Below, piece after piece: positions 1-9,457 of a stretch of 64,000 nucleotides of DNA. The notes below the pieces were generated by a model that saw only the letters and a program-made list of their open reading frames with translations, was not told the origin of the DNA and did no database searches. The DNA lies in assembly GCF_000023025.1 (NCBI RefSeq), contig NC_012997.1, positions 1,224,764 through 1,288,763 of the forward strand, given 5' to 3'. Every line of letters starts with the position of its first letter. The first letter of the stretch is position 1. Position numbers and translations under genes: made by a program. This DNA is from Teredinibacter turnerae T7901 (GTDB lineage: Bacteria; Pseudomonadota; Gammaproteobacteria; Pseudomonadales; Cellvibrionaceae).

Positions 1-903
1 ACTGTCAGTTCCGCCAGTAGTAAATGTCAACGCCAGCACAATGTCTTCACTCGCCGGGGCCGCCGCCGGTATGCCAGCCGCGGTATACACTGCGTCCTTA
101 AACGAGAAGTACCCAGCCGCTAGCCGCTCCCAACCCTGGATCGCAACGCGCAGCGCATCCAATCCCAGGTCACCAAGATTCGACTCCGGGTTTTTGATGT
201 AATCGTAGGCAATTGACGGGTACACCTGATTGCCGTTGCGGTCACTGATTTGGGTGAGAACCACCAGGTACTTGGTTTCTGGTTGGAGAGGCTTGAGTGG
301 GGAAATGCGAATTACATTATTGAAATCGCCATCAAGGCTGAGCAGCTCTGCGCGAACCGAAGGCACTGCCAGTGCTTGCAGTGTGGTTATATCACTCGTG
401 CTGACTGCGGTTTGATAGGCTGCCGCCGCCGAGAAGGTTGGCACTTCAACCGCCACGCCATTGACCTTGGCCTGCTGCAGCGGGTCGCCACTGGGGTAGG
501 TCAGGGGTAGCAGAAAAACGTTTTGGTTAGGGTTGGGGATGACAGCACCGTCAACAGCAATAAAACTGTTGGCGTCTAAAGTCTGGCTGTCGTCCAAGGG
601 CCCTGAGAACTTGATATCAAGTGGCGCAATAACGGAGCTGCCATCCAGAAAATCGATACCGGTAATAACAGGGTTGCTTGGGTCATTGCCCGCGTACATA
701 GTGCCATCGGCCAGCGGTTCAGAGCTGAACAGCAGGTCGTTGGGAATCGGGGTTTCGCTGGTTGCCGGACTGAACACCACATACGTTTTTTCTACCGGTA
801 TCGGGTCGCGGTCTGCGTTGGAATTGTCATCGTCGTCATCAAAGCAGCCACCGGTGAGCGAGGTCGCTATCAGTAGCGCGAGAAGCTTCGCTTGTTTCAG
901 CAT
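1..903 (-). CDS. Surface lipoprotein, VolA/Pla-1-like lipase N-terminal part (truncated by window edge)
   Basis: An open frame runs from an ATG at 903 leftwards to base 1 without a stop, giving 301 N-terminal residues; the C-terminal part lies outside the window. The protein starts with a basic and then hydrophobic signal ending in a lipobox (LTGGC, Cys20), followed by an acidic stretch of Asp residues, so an exported lipoprotein is clear. The following region (YVVFSPATSETPIPNDLLF, then repeated 'PLQPETKYLVVLT'-type Ig-like text) resembles the N-terminal domain of VolA/Pla-1/cef surface lysophospholipases. The catalytic alpha/beta-hydrolase part would be downstream and cannot be checked. It is transcribed divergently from prfB. 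The lipoprotein call is firm; the lipase family is likely. Confidence 0.7.
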   Translation of the reverse strand, partial: MLKQAKLLALLIATSLTGGCFDDDDDNSNADRDPIPVEKTYVVFSPATSETPIPNDLLFSSEPLADGTMYAGNDPSNPVITGIDFLDGSSVIAPLDIKFSGPLDDSQTLDANSFIAVDGAVIPNPNQNVFLLPLTYPSGDPLQQAKVNGVAVEVPTFSAAAAYQTAVSTSDITTLQALAVPSVRAELLSLDGDFNNVIRISPLKPLQPETKYLVVLTQISDRNGNQVYPSIAYDYIKNPESNLGDLGLDALRVAIQGWERLAAGYFSFKDAVYTAAGIPAAAPASEDIVLALTFTTGGTDS

Positions 904-1161
904 GGTTGAAACCCCTGAAGTTATTATTTTATTGAGTTTAGACGAGCCACAGCGCGCCATCCCTGTCCTGTGTTCACAATGCGTCCTGGTTGCGGTGCGA
1001 ACGGCCGGCTATGGTACCAAGGGTGGTGGGCGATAAGGAACCTCAACGCCGTCTTTGGCGGGCTAATTTGCGGGCAAATGGCGCCAATTTTCCCAAAGTC
1101 CGCGGCCTGAGGTACAATGCGCGCGCATTTTTCACCTCAAACCGACAGGTAGCGAACTGGT

Positions 1162-2257
1162 ATGGAAGTTAACCCCCTAGTAAATAAACTGGCTGATCTT
1201 CAGGCGCGCACCGACGTGCTTAGGGGGTATCTTTGAATACGCTGAAAAGAAAGAGCGTTTAGCCGAAGTTGAGCTTGAGCTGGCAGAGCCTGATGTCTGG
1301 AATCATCCCGAGCGGGCGCAAGCGCTGGGCCGCGAACGATCGTCGCTCGAGTTAGTGGTTGAAACCATCGAAAACCTGGACCACGGAGTCACCGATTGCC
1401 GCGATTTGATCGACTTGGCGGTGGAAGAAAACGACGAGGACAGTCTCGAAGACGTCCAGAGTGAAATCGATAGCCTTGAAGCCCAACTGGCAATTCTTGA
1501 GTTCCGCCGCATGTTCAGCGGGGAGATGGACGCAAATAACGCGTTTCTGGATATTCAGTCCGGCTCCGGCGGCACAGAGGCGCAGGATTGGGCAGAAATG
1601 ATTCTGCGGATGTACCTGCGTTGGGGCGAAGACAAGGGTTTTAAAACCACGCTGGAAGAAGCCTCTGCGGGCGAAGTAGCCGGCATTAAAAGTGCGACAA
1701 TCCGTTTTGAGGGCGAGTACGCTTTCGGCTGGCTGCGCACAGAGACTGGGGTGCACCGACTGGTACGTAAGTCGCCTTTCGATTCCGGTAATCGCCGTCA
1801 TACATCATTCGCGTCTGTGTTTGTTTCGCCAGAAATTGACGACGATATTGAAATCGATATTAACCCCGCCGATTTACGGGTCGATACCTATCGTGCCAGC
1901 GGCGCCGGTGGTCAGCATGTTAATAAAACCGATTCTGCTGTGCGTATAACCCACGAGCCGACAGGTATAGTCGTGCAGTGTCAGAGTGAACGCTCACAGC
2001 ACTCCAACCGCGACAAAGCCATGAAAATGCTTCGTGCGCGCATGTACGAGCACGAGATTCTAAAACGTAATGCGGAAAAGCAGGCGCTGGAAGACAGTAA
2101 ATCGGATATAGGCTGGGGCAGTCAGATTCGGTCCTACGTACTCGACGACCAGCGTATTAAGGATTTGCGTACAGGCATCCAAACCAGTAATTGCCAAGCC
2201 GTGTTGGATGGCAAACTGGACGACTTTATCGAAGCCAGCCTGAAGTCTGGTCTGTAA
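1162..2257 (+). CDS. prfB: Peptide chain release factor 2, with programmed +1 frameshift
   Basis: RF2 ends translation at UGA and UAA codons. A 24-codon leader frame starts at ATG 1162 and stops at TGA 1234-1236. Skipping T1234 puts the ribosome into the long frame that runs to TAA at 2257, giving 364 residues, the usual RF2 length. The long frame carries the peptidyl-hydrolysis motif GGQ (in [14 protein letters not shown], bases about 1900-1935) and the SPF codon-recognition tripeptide (RKSPFDSG, bases about 1768-1790). The shift site is canonical, so the in-frame stop is regulatory and not a mutation. lysS follows after 61 bases, the same order as in E. coli. Confidence 0.97.
1222..1236 (+). 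promoter_or_regulatory. prfB programmed +1 frameshift site
   Basis: An internal Shine-Dalgarno-like AGGGGG (1222-1227) is followed by TAT and the slippery CTT TGA (1231-1236), the arrangement known from E. coli prfB. When RF2 is scarce, reading of UGA is slow, the ribosome slips forward by one base on CUU-U and full-length RF2 is made; when RF2 is abundant the 24-residue peptide is released. This is an autoregulatory loop. Confidence 0.95.
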
Positions 2258-2318
2258 AAAGATCGCGCAATTCTCCCTCATATTTATTTACAACCTTGTA
2301 CACAGGATTCACTGATAC

Positions 2319-3815
2319 ATGAGCGAACAAAATCAAGCAGCCGACGCGCAGCAGGATGAAAACAAGCTAATTGCAGAGCGGCGTGCAAAGCTCGCTGAGC
2401 TGCGCGCTGTCGGCAACCCATTTCCCAACGATTTCAGACCGACTCATCACGCGGACGCTTTGCAACAGGCGCACGGCAGTAAAGAGAAAGCGGCGTTAGA
2501 AGAGGCTGCGATGGTTGTCTCGGTTGCCGGTCGTGTCATCCGCAATCGTGGTGCTTTTATGGTGTTGCAGGATGGCAGTGGCCAGATTCAGTTGTACGTG
2601 ACCAAAGAGGCGCGGGGCTTCGCTAAATCGCTGGATCTCGGCGACATTATCGGTGTGTCCGGTGTCCTGCATAAGTCGGGTAAAGGCGACCTTTATGTAA
2701 ACTTGGATGAATACAAGCTGCTGACCAAAGCCCTGCGTCCTCTGCCAGATAAATACCATGGCCTGGCAGACCAGGAGTTGCGTTATCGTCAGCGGTATGT
2801 GGATCTGATCGCCAACCCGGAAGTGCGCAAAACGTTTTTGCTCCGCTCACGGATTGTGCAGTTTATTCGAGACTACCTGAATGGGCGTGAATTTCTCGAA
2901 GTGGAAACACCGATGCTGCAGGCAATTCCCGGCGGTGCGACGGCGCGTCCGTTTGAAACCCACCACAACGCGCTGGATATCGATATGTATTTACGTATTG
3001 CCCCAGAGCTCTATTTGAAGCGCCTTGTGGTCGGTGGTTTCGAGCGTGTGTACGAAATAAATCGTAATTTCCGTAACGAGGGCTTGAGTACCCGTCACAA
3101 TCCGGAATTTACCATGCTCGAGTTTTACCAGGCTTACGCAGATTACAACGACCTGATGGATCTGACTGAAGATATGCTGCGCAACTTGGCTCAAACTGTT
3201 CTGGGTAGCACCGAAGTCACTGCGACACTCGGTGAGGACGAGAGCGTGACTTATGATTTCGCAAAGCCGTTTGTTCGACTGAGCGTCTTCGATTCCATAT
3301 TGCACTTTAATCCCGATCTTAAGGCAGAGGATATCGACAGCCCGGAGTCTGCTCGCGCTGTCGCGAAGAACCTCGGTATTCCGATGAAAGACAATTGGGG
3401 GCTGGGTAAAGTCCAAATCGAGATTTTCGAGAAGACCGTTGAGCACCGCTTGATTCAGCCTACCTTTATTACCGAATACCCCACCGAGGTATCGCCGCTC
3501 GCCCGTCGCAATGACGATAACCCGTTCGTCACAGACCGGTTTGAATTTTTTGTGGGTGGCCGAGAAATTGCCAACGGTTTCTCCGAGCTGAATGATGCGG
3601 AAGACCAGGCTGACCGCTTTAAACAGCAAGTTGCCGAAAAAAATGCGGGTGACGATGAAGCCATGCATTACGATGCAGATTACGTTCGCGCGCTGGAGTA
3701 TGGGTTACCGCCCACTGCAGGAGAGGGCATCGGCATTGATCGCCTGGTGATGTTGCTGACGGATTCTGCATCCATTCGCGATGTACTTCTGTTTCCTCAT
3801 ATGCGTCCGGAATAA
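2319..3815 (+). CDS. lysS: Lysyl-tRNA synthetase (class II)
   Basis: Charges tRNA-Lys with lysine in the cytoplasm. The 498-residue product has the N-terminal OB-fold anticodon-binding domain (about residues 65-150) and the class II core: a motif 1 region (FLEVETPML, near 193), motif 2 ([19 protein letters not shown], near 255) and motif 3 ([12 protein letters not shown], near 470). Length matches bacterial LysS (about 500). The ATG at 2319 follows the prfB stop by 61 bases, and the pair is probably co-transcribed. Nothing is unusual. Confidence 0.97.
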   Translation: MSEQNQAADAQQDENKLIAERRAKLAELRAVGNPFPNDFRPTHHADALQQAHGSKEKAALEEAAMVVSVAGRVIRNRGAFMVLQDGSGQIQLYVTKEARGFAKSLDLGDIIGVSGVLHKSGKGDLYVNLDEYKLLTKALRPLPDKYHGLADQELRYRQRYVDLIANPEVRKTFLLRSRIVQFIRDYLNGREFLEVETPMLQAIPGGATARPFETHHNALDIDMYLRIAPELYLKRLVVGGFERVYEINRNFRNEGLSTRHNPEFTMLEFYQAYADYNDLMDLTEDMLRNLAQTVLGSTEVTATLGEDESVTYDFAKPFVRLSVFDSILHFNPDLKAEDIDSPESARAVAKNLGIPMKDNWGLGKVQIEIFEKTVEHRLIQPTFITEYPTEVSPLARRNDDNPFVTDRFEFFVGGREIANGFSELNDAEDQADRFKQQVAEKNAGDDEAMHYDADYVRALEYGLPPTAGEGIGIDRLVMLLTDSASIRDVLLFPHMRPE

Positions 3816-3824
3816 ATTGCAGGC

Positions 3825-4517
3825 ATGACCGTTATGTCCAGCAAAGTACAGCTCGACCCCACCTGGCTGGAGCAGGTGGGTGGTGAGTTCGACCAGCCCT
3901 ATATGAAATCGTTGAAAGCGTTTTTGCGTGAGGAAAAGCGCGCGGGGAAAGTGGTTTTTCCCGCTGGCAACCACATATTTAATGCGTTAAATACAACGCC
4001 GTTTGATCAGGTGAAGGTCGTCATTCTTGGCCAGGACCCTTATCATGGGCCGGGTCAGGCACACGGCTTGTGTTTTTCCGTTTTGCCGGGTGTGCCTACG
4101 CCACCTTCTTTACAAAATATTTTTAAGGAAATTCACCAGGATCTCGGCTTGCCTGTTGCGACGCACGGTTATTTGCAGAGCTGGGCCGAGCAGGGTGTAT
4201 TGCTGCTGAACGCGACCCTCACCGTTGAGCAGGGGCGAGCGGGTTCACACCAAAACAAGGGCTGGGAAACCTTCACCGATGCCGTGATTACAGCATTGAA
4301 TGGCAGGGAGCACGTAGTGTTTTTGCTGTGGGGTAGTTACGCTCAGCGCAAGGGCGCAATTATAGACGCTAAACGGCATTACGTTCTGAAAAGTCCTCAT
4401 CCTTCACCGCTATCAGCGCATCGCGGCTTTTTTGGTTGTCACCACTTCTCCTGCACAAATCGTTATTTGGAGTCCTTTGGTATAGCACCAATCGATTGGT
4501 CCCTACCGTCTCTTTAG
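3825..4517 (+). CDS. ung: Uracil-DNA glycosylase, family 1
   Basis: Removes uracil from DNA, the first step of base excision repair after cytosine deamination or dUMP incorporation. The 230-residue protein contains the water-activating motif [13 protein letters not shown] (residues 69-81, catalytic Asp71) and the minor-groove intercalation loop [10 protein letters not shown] with the catalytic His (near 192). It begins 9 bases after the lysS stop; an ATG at 3834 (MSSK) is an equally possible start. Close spacing suggests read-through from prfB-lysS. Confidence 0.96.
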   Translation: MTVMSSKVQLDPTWLEQVGGEFDQPYMKSLKAFLREEKRAGKVVFPAGNHIFNALNTTPFDQVKVVILGQDPYHGPGQAHGLCFSVLPGVPTPPSLQNIFKEIHQDLGLPVATHGYLQSWAEQGVLLLNATLTVEQGRAGSHQNKGWETFTDAVITALNGREHVVFLLWGSYAQRKGAIIDAKRHYVLKSPHPSPLSAHRGFFGCHHFSCTNRYLESFGIAPIDWSLPSL

Positions 4518-4863
4518 CGCTATTGTAGTATTGTGTTTCGGTGCTGTGACACTGGAACACAAATAGTCACATATCGCTGATTTTCCTTATTATTTCTCAG
4601 GTTTTTCGCCTCAGCCTATGGCGTAAAAATCAGCTATTCAACGCCTTTTTGGAGAGAGCCGGAAGCTTTCTTGACGTGCGTCATCCCTGCTATAAGTCGC
4701 TTCCCTATAATAGAACCCATGAAGTACCTCAGGGCCAAAAGATAAATCTGCTGAATAGGTTTCAGCACATTCCAGCCCGCGGCCGAATCGAGTCTCAGCG
4801 GTTATTCCGGTGAGCAAAACAAGGAATTTTTATTTACCCACTAATGTAAATGGGAGAAAAGCA
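4518..4863. other. Intergenic region ung-pckA (346 bases)
   Basis: No credible gene is seen. The region probably holds the pckA promoter and leader: it contains a perfect palindrome at 4672-4683 and AT-rich TATAAT-like boxes near 4690-4712, but no well-spaced -35/-10 pair could be assigned by eye. A GTG at 4810 opens the pckA frame early, but I judge the real start to be at 4864. Confidence 0.5.
4672..4683. promoter_or_regulatory. Palindrome upstream of pckA (possible operator)
   Basis: TGACG-TG-CGTCA is a perfect 5-bp inverted repeat with a 2-base centre, lying just upstream of a TATAA-like box and about 180 bases before the pckA start. A dimeric regulator could bind here. There is no direct evidence and the regulator is unknown. 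Confidence 0.25.
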
Positions 4864-6471
4864 ATGGCTGTAAATATCGACCTATCGAAGTATGGTATCC
4901 AAGACGTTCAGGAAATCGTGCACAACCCTTCCTACGATCAACTGTTTGAAGAAGAAACCAATCCTAACCTGGAAGGTTATGAGCGCGGTGTGGTTACCGA
5001 GTTAGGCGCAGTATCTGTTAACACAGGTATTTTTACTGGTCGCTCCCCGAAAGATAAATTCATCGTATACGATGATGTGAGCAAAGAGCACCTGTGGTGG
5101 GATTCTAATATCGCTCACAACGACAACAAACCAGTCACTCCTGAAGTGTGGAAAGATCTGAAAAGTCTGGTTGTTGAAGAATTATCCGGGAAGCGTCTGT
5201 TTGTTGTAGATACTTTCTGCGGTGCCAACGAAGATACCCGCATGAAAGTGCGTTTTATTGTTGAAGTTGCCTGGCAGGCTCACTTTGTTACCAACATGTT
5301 TATTCGCCCCACTGAAGAAGAGCTGGCGAACTACGGCGAGCCTGACTTTGTGGTAATGAACGGATCTAAAACATCCAATCCAAAATGGAAAGAGCACGGC
5401 ATGAATTCCGAAGTATTTACCGTGTTCAATATGACTGAAAAAATGCAGGTAATCGGCGGTACATGGTACGGCGGCGAAATGAAAAAAGGTATGTTCGCGA
5501 TGATGAACTACTACCTGCCTCTGAACCACATCGCCTCTATGCACTGCTCTGCCAACGTGGGCGAAGCTGGCGACGTAGCGATTTTCTTCGGTCTGTCCGG
5601 TACTGGTAAAACCACACTGTCTACAGATCCAAAACGTAAACTGATTGGTGACGACGAGCACGGCTGGGACGACAACGGTGTGTTCAACTTTGAAGGTGGA
5701 TGCTATGCAAAAACCATCAATCTTGATCCAGAAAGCGAGCCAGATATTTACAATGCTATCAAGCGCGATGCACTGCTTGAAAACGTGACTGTTGATGAAA
5801 GTGGTAAAATTGATTTCAATGACGGTTCAGTAACTGAAAACACTCGTGTTTCTTACCCAATTTACCACATTGAAAACATTGTTAAGCCCGTATCACGCGC
5901 CGGGCACGCGAAGAAAGTTATCTTCCTGACAGCGGATGCTTTCGGTGTGTTACCTCCAGTGTCTAAGCTGACTCCAGAGCAAACTCAGTATCATTTCCTC
6001 TCTGGTTTTACTGCGAAGCTGGCCGGTACTGAACGTGGTATTACTGAGCCAACACCTACTTTCTCTGCGTGCTTTGGTAAAGCGTTCCTCACTCTGCACC
6101 CAGTGAAATACGGAGAAGAGCTGGTTGCGCGTATGAAGGCGGCGGGAGCGACTGCGTACCTGGTAAATACTGGTTGGAACGGTACTGGCAAACGTATTTC
6201 CATCAAAGATACTCGCGGGATTATTGACGCGATTCTGGATGGCAGTGTGGACAGCGCTGAAAGCAAATCCGTGCCTATCTTTAACCTTGAAGTACCAACA
6301 GCGCTGCCAGGTGTTGACGGCGGTATTCTCGACCCTCGCGACACTTATGCCAGTGAAGCTGAATGGACTGAAAAAGCCGAGAAACTTGCAAAACTGTTTG
6401 TCGACAATTTCGAGAAATTCACCGACAACGCAGAAGGTAAAGCCTTGGTTGAAGCGGGTCCCAAACTCTAA
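4864..6471 (+). CDS. pckA: Phosphoenolpyruvate carboxykinase (ATP)
   Basis: Converts oxaloacetate and ATP to phosphoenolpyruvate, CO2 and ADP, the committed step of gluconeogenesis from organic acids. The product is 535 residues from ATG 4864. It has the kinase-1a P-loop ([11 protein letters not shown], residues 243-253), the metal-binding kinase-2 region ([12 protein letters not shown], just after) and the substrate-binding segment GRSPKDKF near residue 60. ATG 4864 is preceded by GGGAGA at 4852-4857 with ideal spacing; the in-frame GTG at 4810 would add 18 residues without similar support. The gene ends before a strong terminator and stands alone. Confidence 0.96.
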   Translation: MAVNIDLSKYGIQDVQEIVHNPSYDQLFEEETNPNLEGYERGVVTELGAVSVNTGIFTGRSPKDKFIVYDDVSKEHLWWDSNIAHNDNKPVTPEVWKDLKSLVVEELSGKRLFVVDTFCGANEDTRMKVRFIVEVAWQAHFVTNMFIRPTEEELANYGEPDFVVMNGSKTSNPKWKEHGMNSEVFTVFNMTEKMQVIGGTWYGGEMKKGMFAMMNYYLPLNHIASMHCSANVGEAGDVAIFFGLSGTGKTTLSTDPKRKLIGDDEHGWDDNGVFNFEGGCYAKTINLDPESEPDIYNAIKRDALLENVTVDESGKIDFNDGSVTENTRVSYPIYHIENIVKPVSRAGHAKKVIFLTADAFGVLPPVSKLTPEQTQYHFLSGFTAKLAGTERGITEPTPTFSACFGKAFLTLHPVKYGEELVARMKAAGATAYLVNTGWNGTGKRISIKDTRGIIDAILDGSVDSAESKSVPIFNLEVPTALPGVDGGILDPRDTYASEAEWTEKAEKLAKLFVDNFEKFTDNAEGKALVEAGPKL

Positions 6472-6501
6472 TCAAAAAGCTTCAACGGATTCACTGAAAA
6501 G

Positions 6502-6529
6502 CCATGGGTTAAACCCCATGGTTTTTTTT
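6502..6529 (+). terminator. Rho-independent terminator of pckA
   Basis: A 7-bp perfect stem (CCATGGG 6502-6508 with CCCATGG 6515-6521), a 6-base loop and then eight T residues (6522-6529), starting 30 bases after the pckA stop codon. Confidence 0.9.
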
Positions 6530-6645
6530 GCTTAAAAAAAAGACCCCGCAGCAGGTGAGGTCTCGTTTAGATTAGCTGCAGAGCGATTCGAACCGGGGCT
6601 TGGATTTTGAACTTAAGCCTGCAGCTGGAACTCAAGCCTGCAAGC

Positions 6646-7482
6646 TTAGGCTTGCAACATTGCCATCGCGGCTTCCATGTCCTCGCTCAGATCCTCTGCC
6701 TCCGCGGATTCAATACTCGGGTCCAGACCAAGACGGTTAAACGCACCCACGGTGCTGTAGTCCAGGCCTTCGAAGCGTTTGGTGTCGGCATATGCCTGGA
6801 GCATGGCGACAGTGACGATATCCGCGTAGTCAGCACTCGCAATGGAACGCGTAAAATCCAGGTGTTGTTGCGGGATTTGCTGTAATTCGCTGGGAAATTC
6901 CCAGGCTTTAAGAATTTTTACACCAATTATCGGGTGGGCTTGTTCGATGACCTGGTCCAGAGTCAGGCTGTCGCGGAGAATGGATGGGAAATCTTCAGCG
7001 TAGGATAAAATGGGCAGCACGCCGATTTGATGAATCAGACCCGCAAGCGCTGCCTGGTCAGGCCGAAGTCGTGTGCGGTGCTTGCACAGCACGTGACACA
7101 TGCCGGCGATTTCGCTGGAGCGATGCCAGGTGTCGCGCAACCTTTTGTCGACAATATCGGAAGTCGCCTGGAACATTTGCTCCATGGCCAAGCCAGTTGC
7201 CAGGTTACAGGTGTACTGCATGCCCAATCTGGCGAGGGCCATGTTTAGATCTTCAATTTCTCGTGGGGCGCGAAAAATTGGGCTGTTGGCAACTTTGATG
7301 ATCCGGGCGGTCAGTGCTGCATCGGTGCTGATCACATCGGACAGTTGTTTGATGCTGGCATCGTCGTCATCGGCCACTTCCCGCACTTTCAGGGCGATTT
7401 CAGGCAGGGTGGGTAGTACAAGTTTGTCTTGGTCGATCGCCGTGGTTATGTCTTGCGTAATTTTCGCTGCAAGCGCACTCAT
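6646..7482 (-). CDS. HDOD domain protein
   Basis: A 278-residue protein whose first two thirds (from about residue 20, LPTLPEIALKVREVADD, through VISTDAALTARIIKVANSP and the LIHQIGVLPIL segment) match the HDOD fold, a non-catalytic relative of HD phosphohydrolases common in signalling and motility regulation of gammaproteobacteria. The metal-binding HD pair is absent, as expected of the family. No second domain is visible; the C-terminal tail is acidic (ESAEAEDLSEDMEAAMAM). It lies downstream of ygfZ on the same strand but 222 bases away. The signal it transmits is unknown. Confidence 0.85.
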   Translation of the reverse strand: MSALAAKITQDITTAIDQDKLVLPTLPEIALKVREVADDDDASIKQLSDVISTDAALTARIIKVANSPIFRAPREIEDLNMALARLGMQYTCNLATGLAMEQMFQATSDIVDKRLRDTWHRSSEIAGMCHVLCKHRTRLRPDQAALAGLIHQIGVLPILSYAEDFPSILRDSLTLDQVIEQAHPIIGVKILKAWEFPSELQQIPQQHLDFTRSIASADYADIVTVAMLQAYADTKRFEGLDYSTVGAFNRLGLDPSIESAEAEDLSEDMEAAMAMLQA

Positions 7483-7568
7483 TCAACTGTCCTCATCATG
7501 GGTAATTGCCGGCACCAATTCACCTGTGCCGGTATCGTTATTTGTTGAGAGTGGCTTCAGTAGGCCTC

Positions 7569-7589
7569 CCCCACGCAAATCGCGTGGGG
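7569..7589. repeat. 8-bp hairpin between HDOD gene and ygfZ
   Basis: CCCCACGC (7569-7576) pairs perfectly with GCGTGGGG (7582-7589) over a 5-base loop. It sits between two minus-strand genes and has no T-tract on either side, so it may be an mRNA-stability hairpin or a Rho-independent terminator remnant. Function unknown. Confidence 0.4.
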
Positions 7590-7704
7590 CCAGAAGAGCG
7601 GCACTGGTTGGATGCTCGGCGAACAGGTTGGATGGGAAATAGTCAATTTGCTAAGAGCACCCAATCTGCGGTTCTTCTGTTGGGTGCCATCCTCAGCTAA
7701 CCCC

Positions 7705-8676
7705 TCAACTGCTTTCATTAGGTATAGCATATGGAAGGGGTTTCCACGTCAGAATCGGCTGCCCGGCTAAGGCTAGATGGGCACTATTTTGCGTTGCGTC
7801 ATCCTGCACCAGTGCCAGTAATCGCCAGCGGTTTTGCCCAAGCCTGGTCGCGGTTATTACCTTGCCGACACTTCCTTTCTCGCCGACAACGTCCATCCCA
7901 AACCCTAGCGTGCTATCTGCGGACAAGTCTGTCTCAGCTAGATAAAGGTGTTTTTTAAGCTTCCCTCGATAGTGCATGCGCGCAACGATTTCCTGGCCGG
8001 TGTAGCAGCCTTTGTCAAAAGATACTGCATCGACAAGCTGGTAGTTGAGTTCCTGAGGCAACAGCTCTTCCACGGATTCTGCGGTAACATCGGCAATGCC
8101 CTTATCCAGGAGGTATTGCTGCCAGCATTCGGGGTGCGCCCATACGCCGGGGAGTTGATCAGGGATGCCCGCGTGGGTGTCGTTCAACAGCCAAAGTTCA
8201 GCGGCGGCTGCCTCCAGTCTCAGGACGGGAAAGCCCGCGCTGGTGTCACAATGGCCAACATCGGGGAGTGAAAACGGTAGCGTCGTCTCGGCTGCGTCGC
8301 CGAGCACTCCAACTAGCAAGGCCGTGTGAACCCTGGCTTCTGCTTTGGAGAAGACAATATATTTTTGCAAGGCTTTGAGAGCGGACTCGGCAATGCTGGC
8401 GTGTACTCGCAGCCCGATTTGCTGATCGCCAATTTTGGCGGCGACAAATGTGCTGTGCATTCTGCCTTTAGCGTTGCAATGTGCTCCACGAAGCCATTGG
8501 TGTTTCTCAAATCGGCGAAAATCACAGGTGGTTTGGCCTTGAAGAAATTTTTCGCCATCCGGGCCGGTAATGACAATAAGCCGATAATCGCTTAAGTGTA
8601 TTAGAACCGGTTGCTGAATCGTGTCTGGTAACAAGTCGATTTCCGGAGCGGGCAGTTGAGGTAATTCACTCCACAT
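7705..8676 (-). CDS. ygfZ: Folate-binding Fe-S cluster protein YgfZ
   Basis: YgfZ is a GcvT-like, tetrahydrofolate-binding protein needed for assembly or repair of certain iron-sulfur enzymes. The 323-residue product has the signature KGCYTGQEIVARMHYRG (near residues 219-235), including the redox-active Cys essential in E. coli YgfZ. It is divergent from sdhE-ygfX, the same pairing seen in E. coli (ygfZ/ygfY-ygfX), which supports both calls. The start at 8676 gives MWSELPQLPAPEID. Confidence 0.93.
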   Translation of the reverse strand: MWSELPQLPAPEIDLLPDTIQQPVLIHLSDYRLIVITGPDGEKFLQGQTTCDFRRFEKHQWLRGAHCNAKGRMHSTFVAAKIGDQQIGLRVHASIAESALKALQKYIVFSKAEARVHTALLVGVLGDAAETTLPFSLPDVGHCDTSAGFPVLRLEAAAAELWLLNDTHAGIPDQLPGVWAHPECWQQYLLDKGIADVTAESVEELLPQELNYQLVDAVSFDKGCYTGQEIVARMHYRGKLKKHLYLAETDLSADSTLGFGMDVVGEKGSVGKVITATRLGQNRWRLLALVQDDATQNSAHLALAGQPILTWKPLPYAIPNESS

Positions 8677-8769
8677 GGTTTTTCCTCTGATATAGGCGTG
8701 TTATCTGGCGCAGACGTGCGGCCGGAGAATTGTTTATACTCGTCAAAAAATACAGAGAAGACAGTTTTG

Positions 8770-9021
8770 ATGGATATTAACAGATTGCGCTGGGCGAGCC
8801 GAAGAGGCATGCTCGAACTCGATTTAGTACTTTTACCGTTTCTGGAAAATCACTTTCATTCACTCAACGCAGAGGATCAACAGCTTTTCGAAACTCTGCT
8901 CGAGTGCGAAGATCAAGACCTGTTCAACTGGTTTCTACGCAAAAACCTGCCAGACGACGAAAATCTGCGGCGAATCGTCACAATTATTCTTTCGCACACC
9001 GGCTTGCAAGATGGCCGCTAA
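8770..9021 (+). CDS. sdhE: FAD assembly factor SdhE
   Basis: SdhE promotes covalent attachment of FAD to succinate dehydrogenase and fumarate reductase flavoproteins. The 83-residue protein has the defining RGxxE motif (RRGMLELD, Arg12-Gly13 to Glu16), whose residues contact the flavoprotein. I chose the ATG at 8770 because MDINRLRWASRRGM matches the family start; an upstream in-frame ATG at 8698 would add an unrelated leader reaching into the ygfZ promoter region. The last 11 bases overlap ygfX, suggesting translational coupling. Confidence 0.94.
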   Translation: MDINRLRWASRRGMLELDLVLLPFLENHFHSLNAEDQQLFETLLECEDQDLFNWFLRKNLPDDENLRRIVTIILSHTGLQDGR

Positions 9022-9457
9022 TGCGGCCCATCCATTACTACCATCTAACCGGGCGGACTCCTACAGAATCGCGCCACAACCGCTTTATCGTGTGTTGCTT
9101 TTGCTACACATTTGTTTGATTTTTCTTCTCCTGCCTTATCCATGCGAGCTCTGGGCCAAGTGCGTGGCTATGCTTGTACTCTGTTGGAGTCTTATACAGT
9201 TACTCCGTGCTTGGGGTGGCTATCGTCGGCTAGCTTATTTGACCTTTGAGCCGGACTACATTGTGTTGCACTATCGCGACCAGTCCAGTTGTCGCGCCAG
9301 GCTTGGCAAGCGATTTTTGAGTGGTCGAGTGATGGTGTTAGGTTTTCGCGGGGATTCTAAGGGGGTGCAGTCATTGATACTGACGCCGTCTGGATTCGCT
9401 GACCAAACGGCGTACAGGCAGGTCTATATGCGCTTGCGGCGCGGCTGGCCGCGCTAG
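9011..9457 (+). CDS. ygfX: YgfX-type inner-membrane protein
   Basis: A 148-residue protein with two close hydrophobic helices (about residues 27-43 and 47-65) followed by a soluble C-terminal domain, the layout of YgfX (CptA). In E. coli YgfX is the partner encoded with SdhE/YgfY and has been described as a membrane toxin affecting cell division polymers, a role still debated. The ATG overlaps the sdhE stop. Family assignment rests on the topology and the sdhE linkage more than on sequence motifs. It converges with nadB, sharing the bases CTAG for both stop codons. Confidence 0.72.
   Translation: MAANAAHPLLPSNRADSYRIAPQPLYRVLLLLHICLIFLLLPYPCELWAKCVAMLVLCWSLIQLLRAWGGYRRLAYLTFEPDYIVLHYRDQSSCRARLGKRFLSGRVMVLGFRGDSKGVQSLILTPSGFADQTAYRQVYMRLRRGWPR

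Noticed and set aside
1162-1236. prfB as a broken gene (in-frame TGA after 24 codons)
   Set aside because: The stop lies in the canonical frameshift site with the upstream AGGGGG, so it is programmed.
2991-3668. Long antisense frame across lysS (225 codons)
   Set aside because: Composition and hits by eye suggest only the shadow of a strongly biased codon pattern; no ribosome site or family features.
4810-4863. Earlier GTG start for pckA
   Set aside because: It adds 18 residues with no family counterpart, while ATG 4864 has a well-spaced GGGAGA ribosome site.
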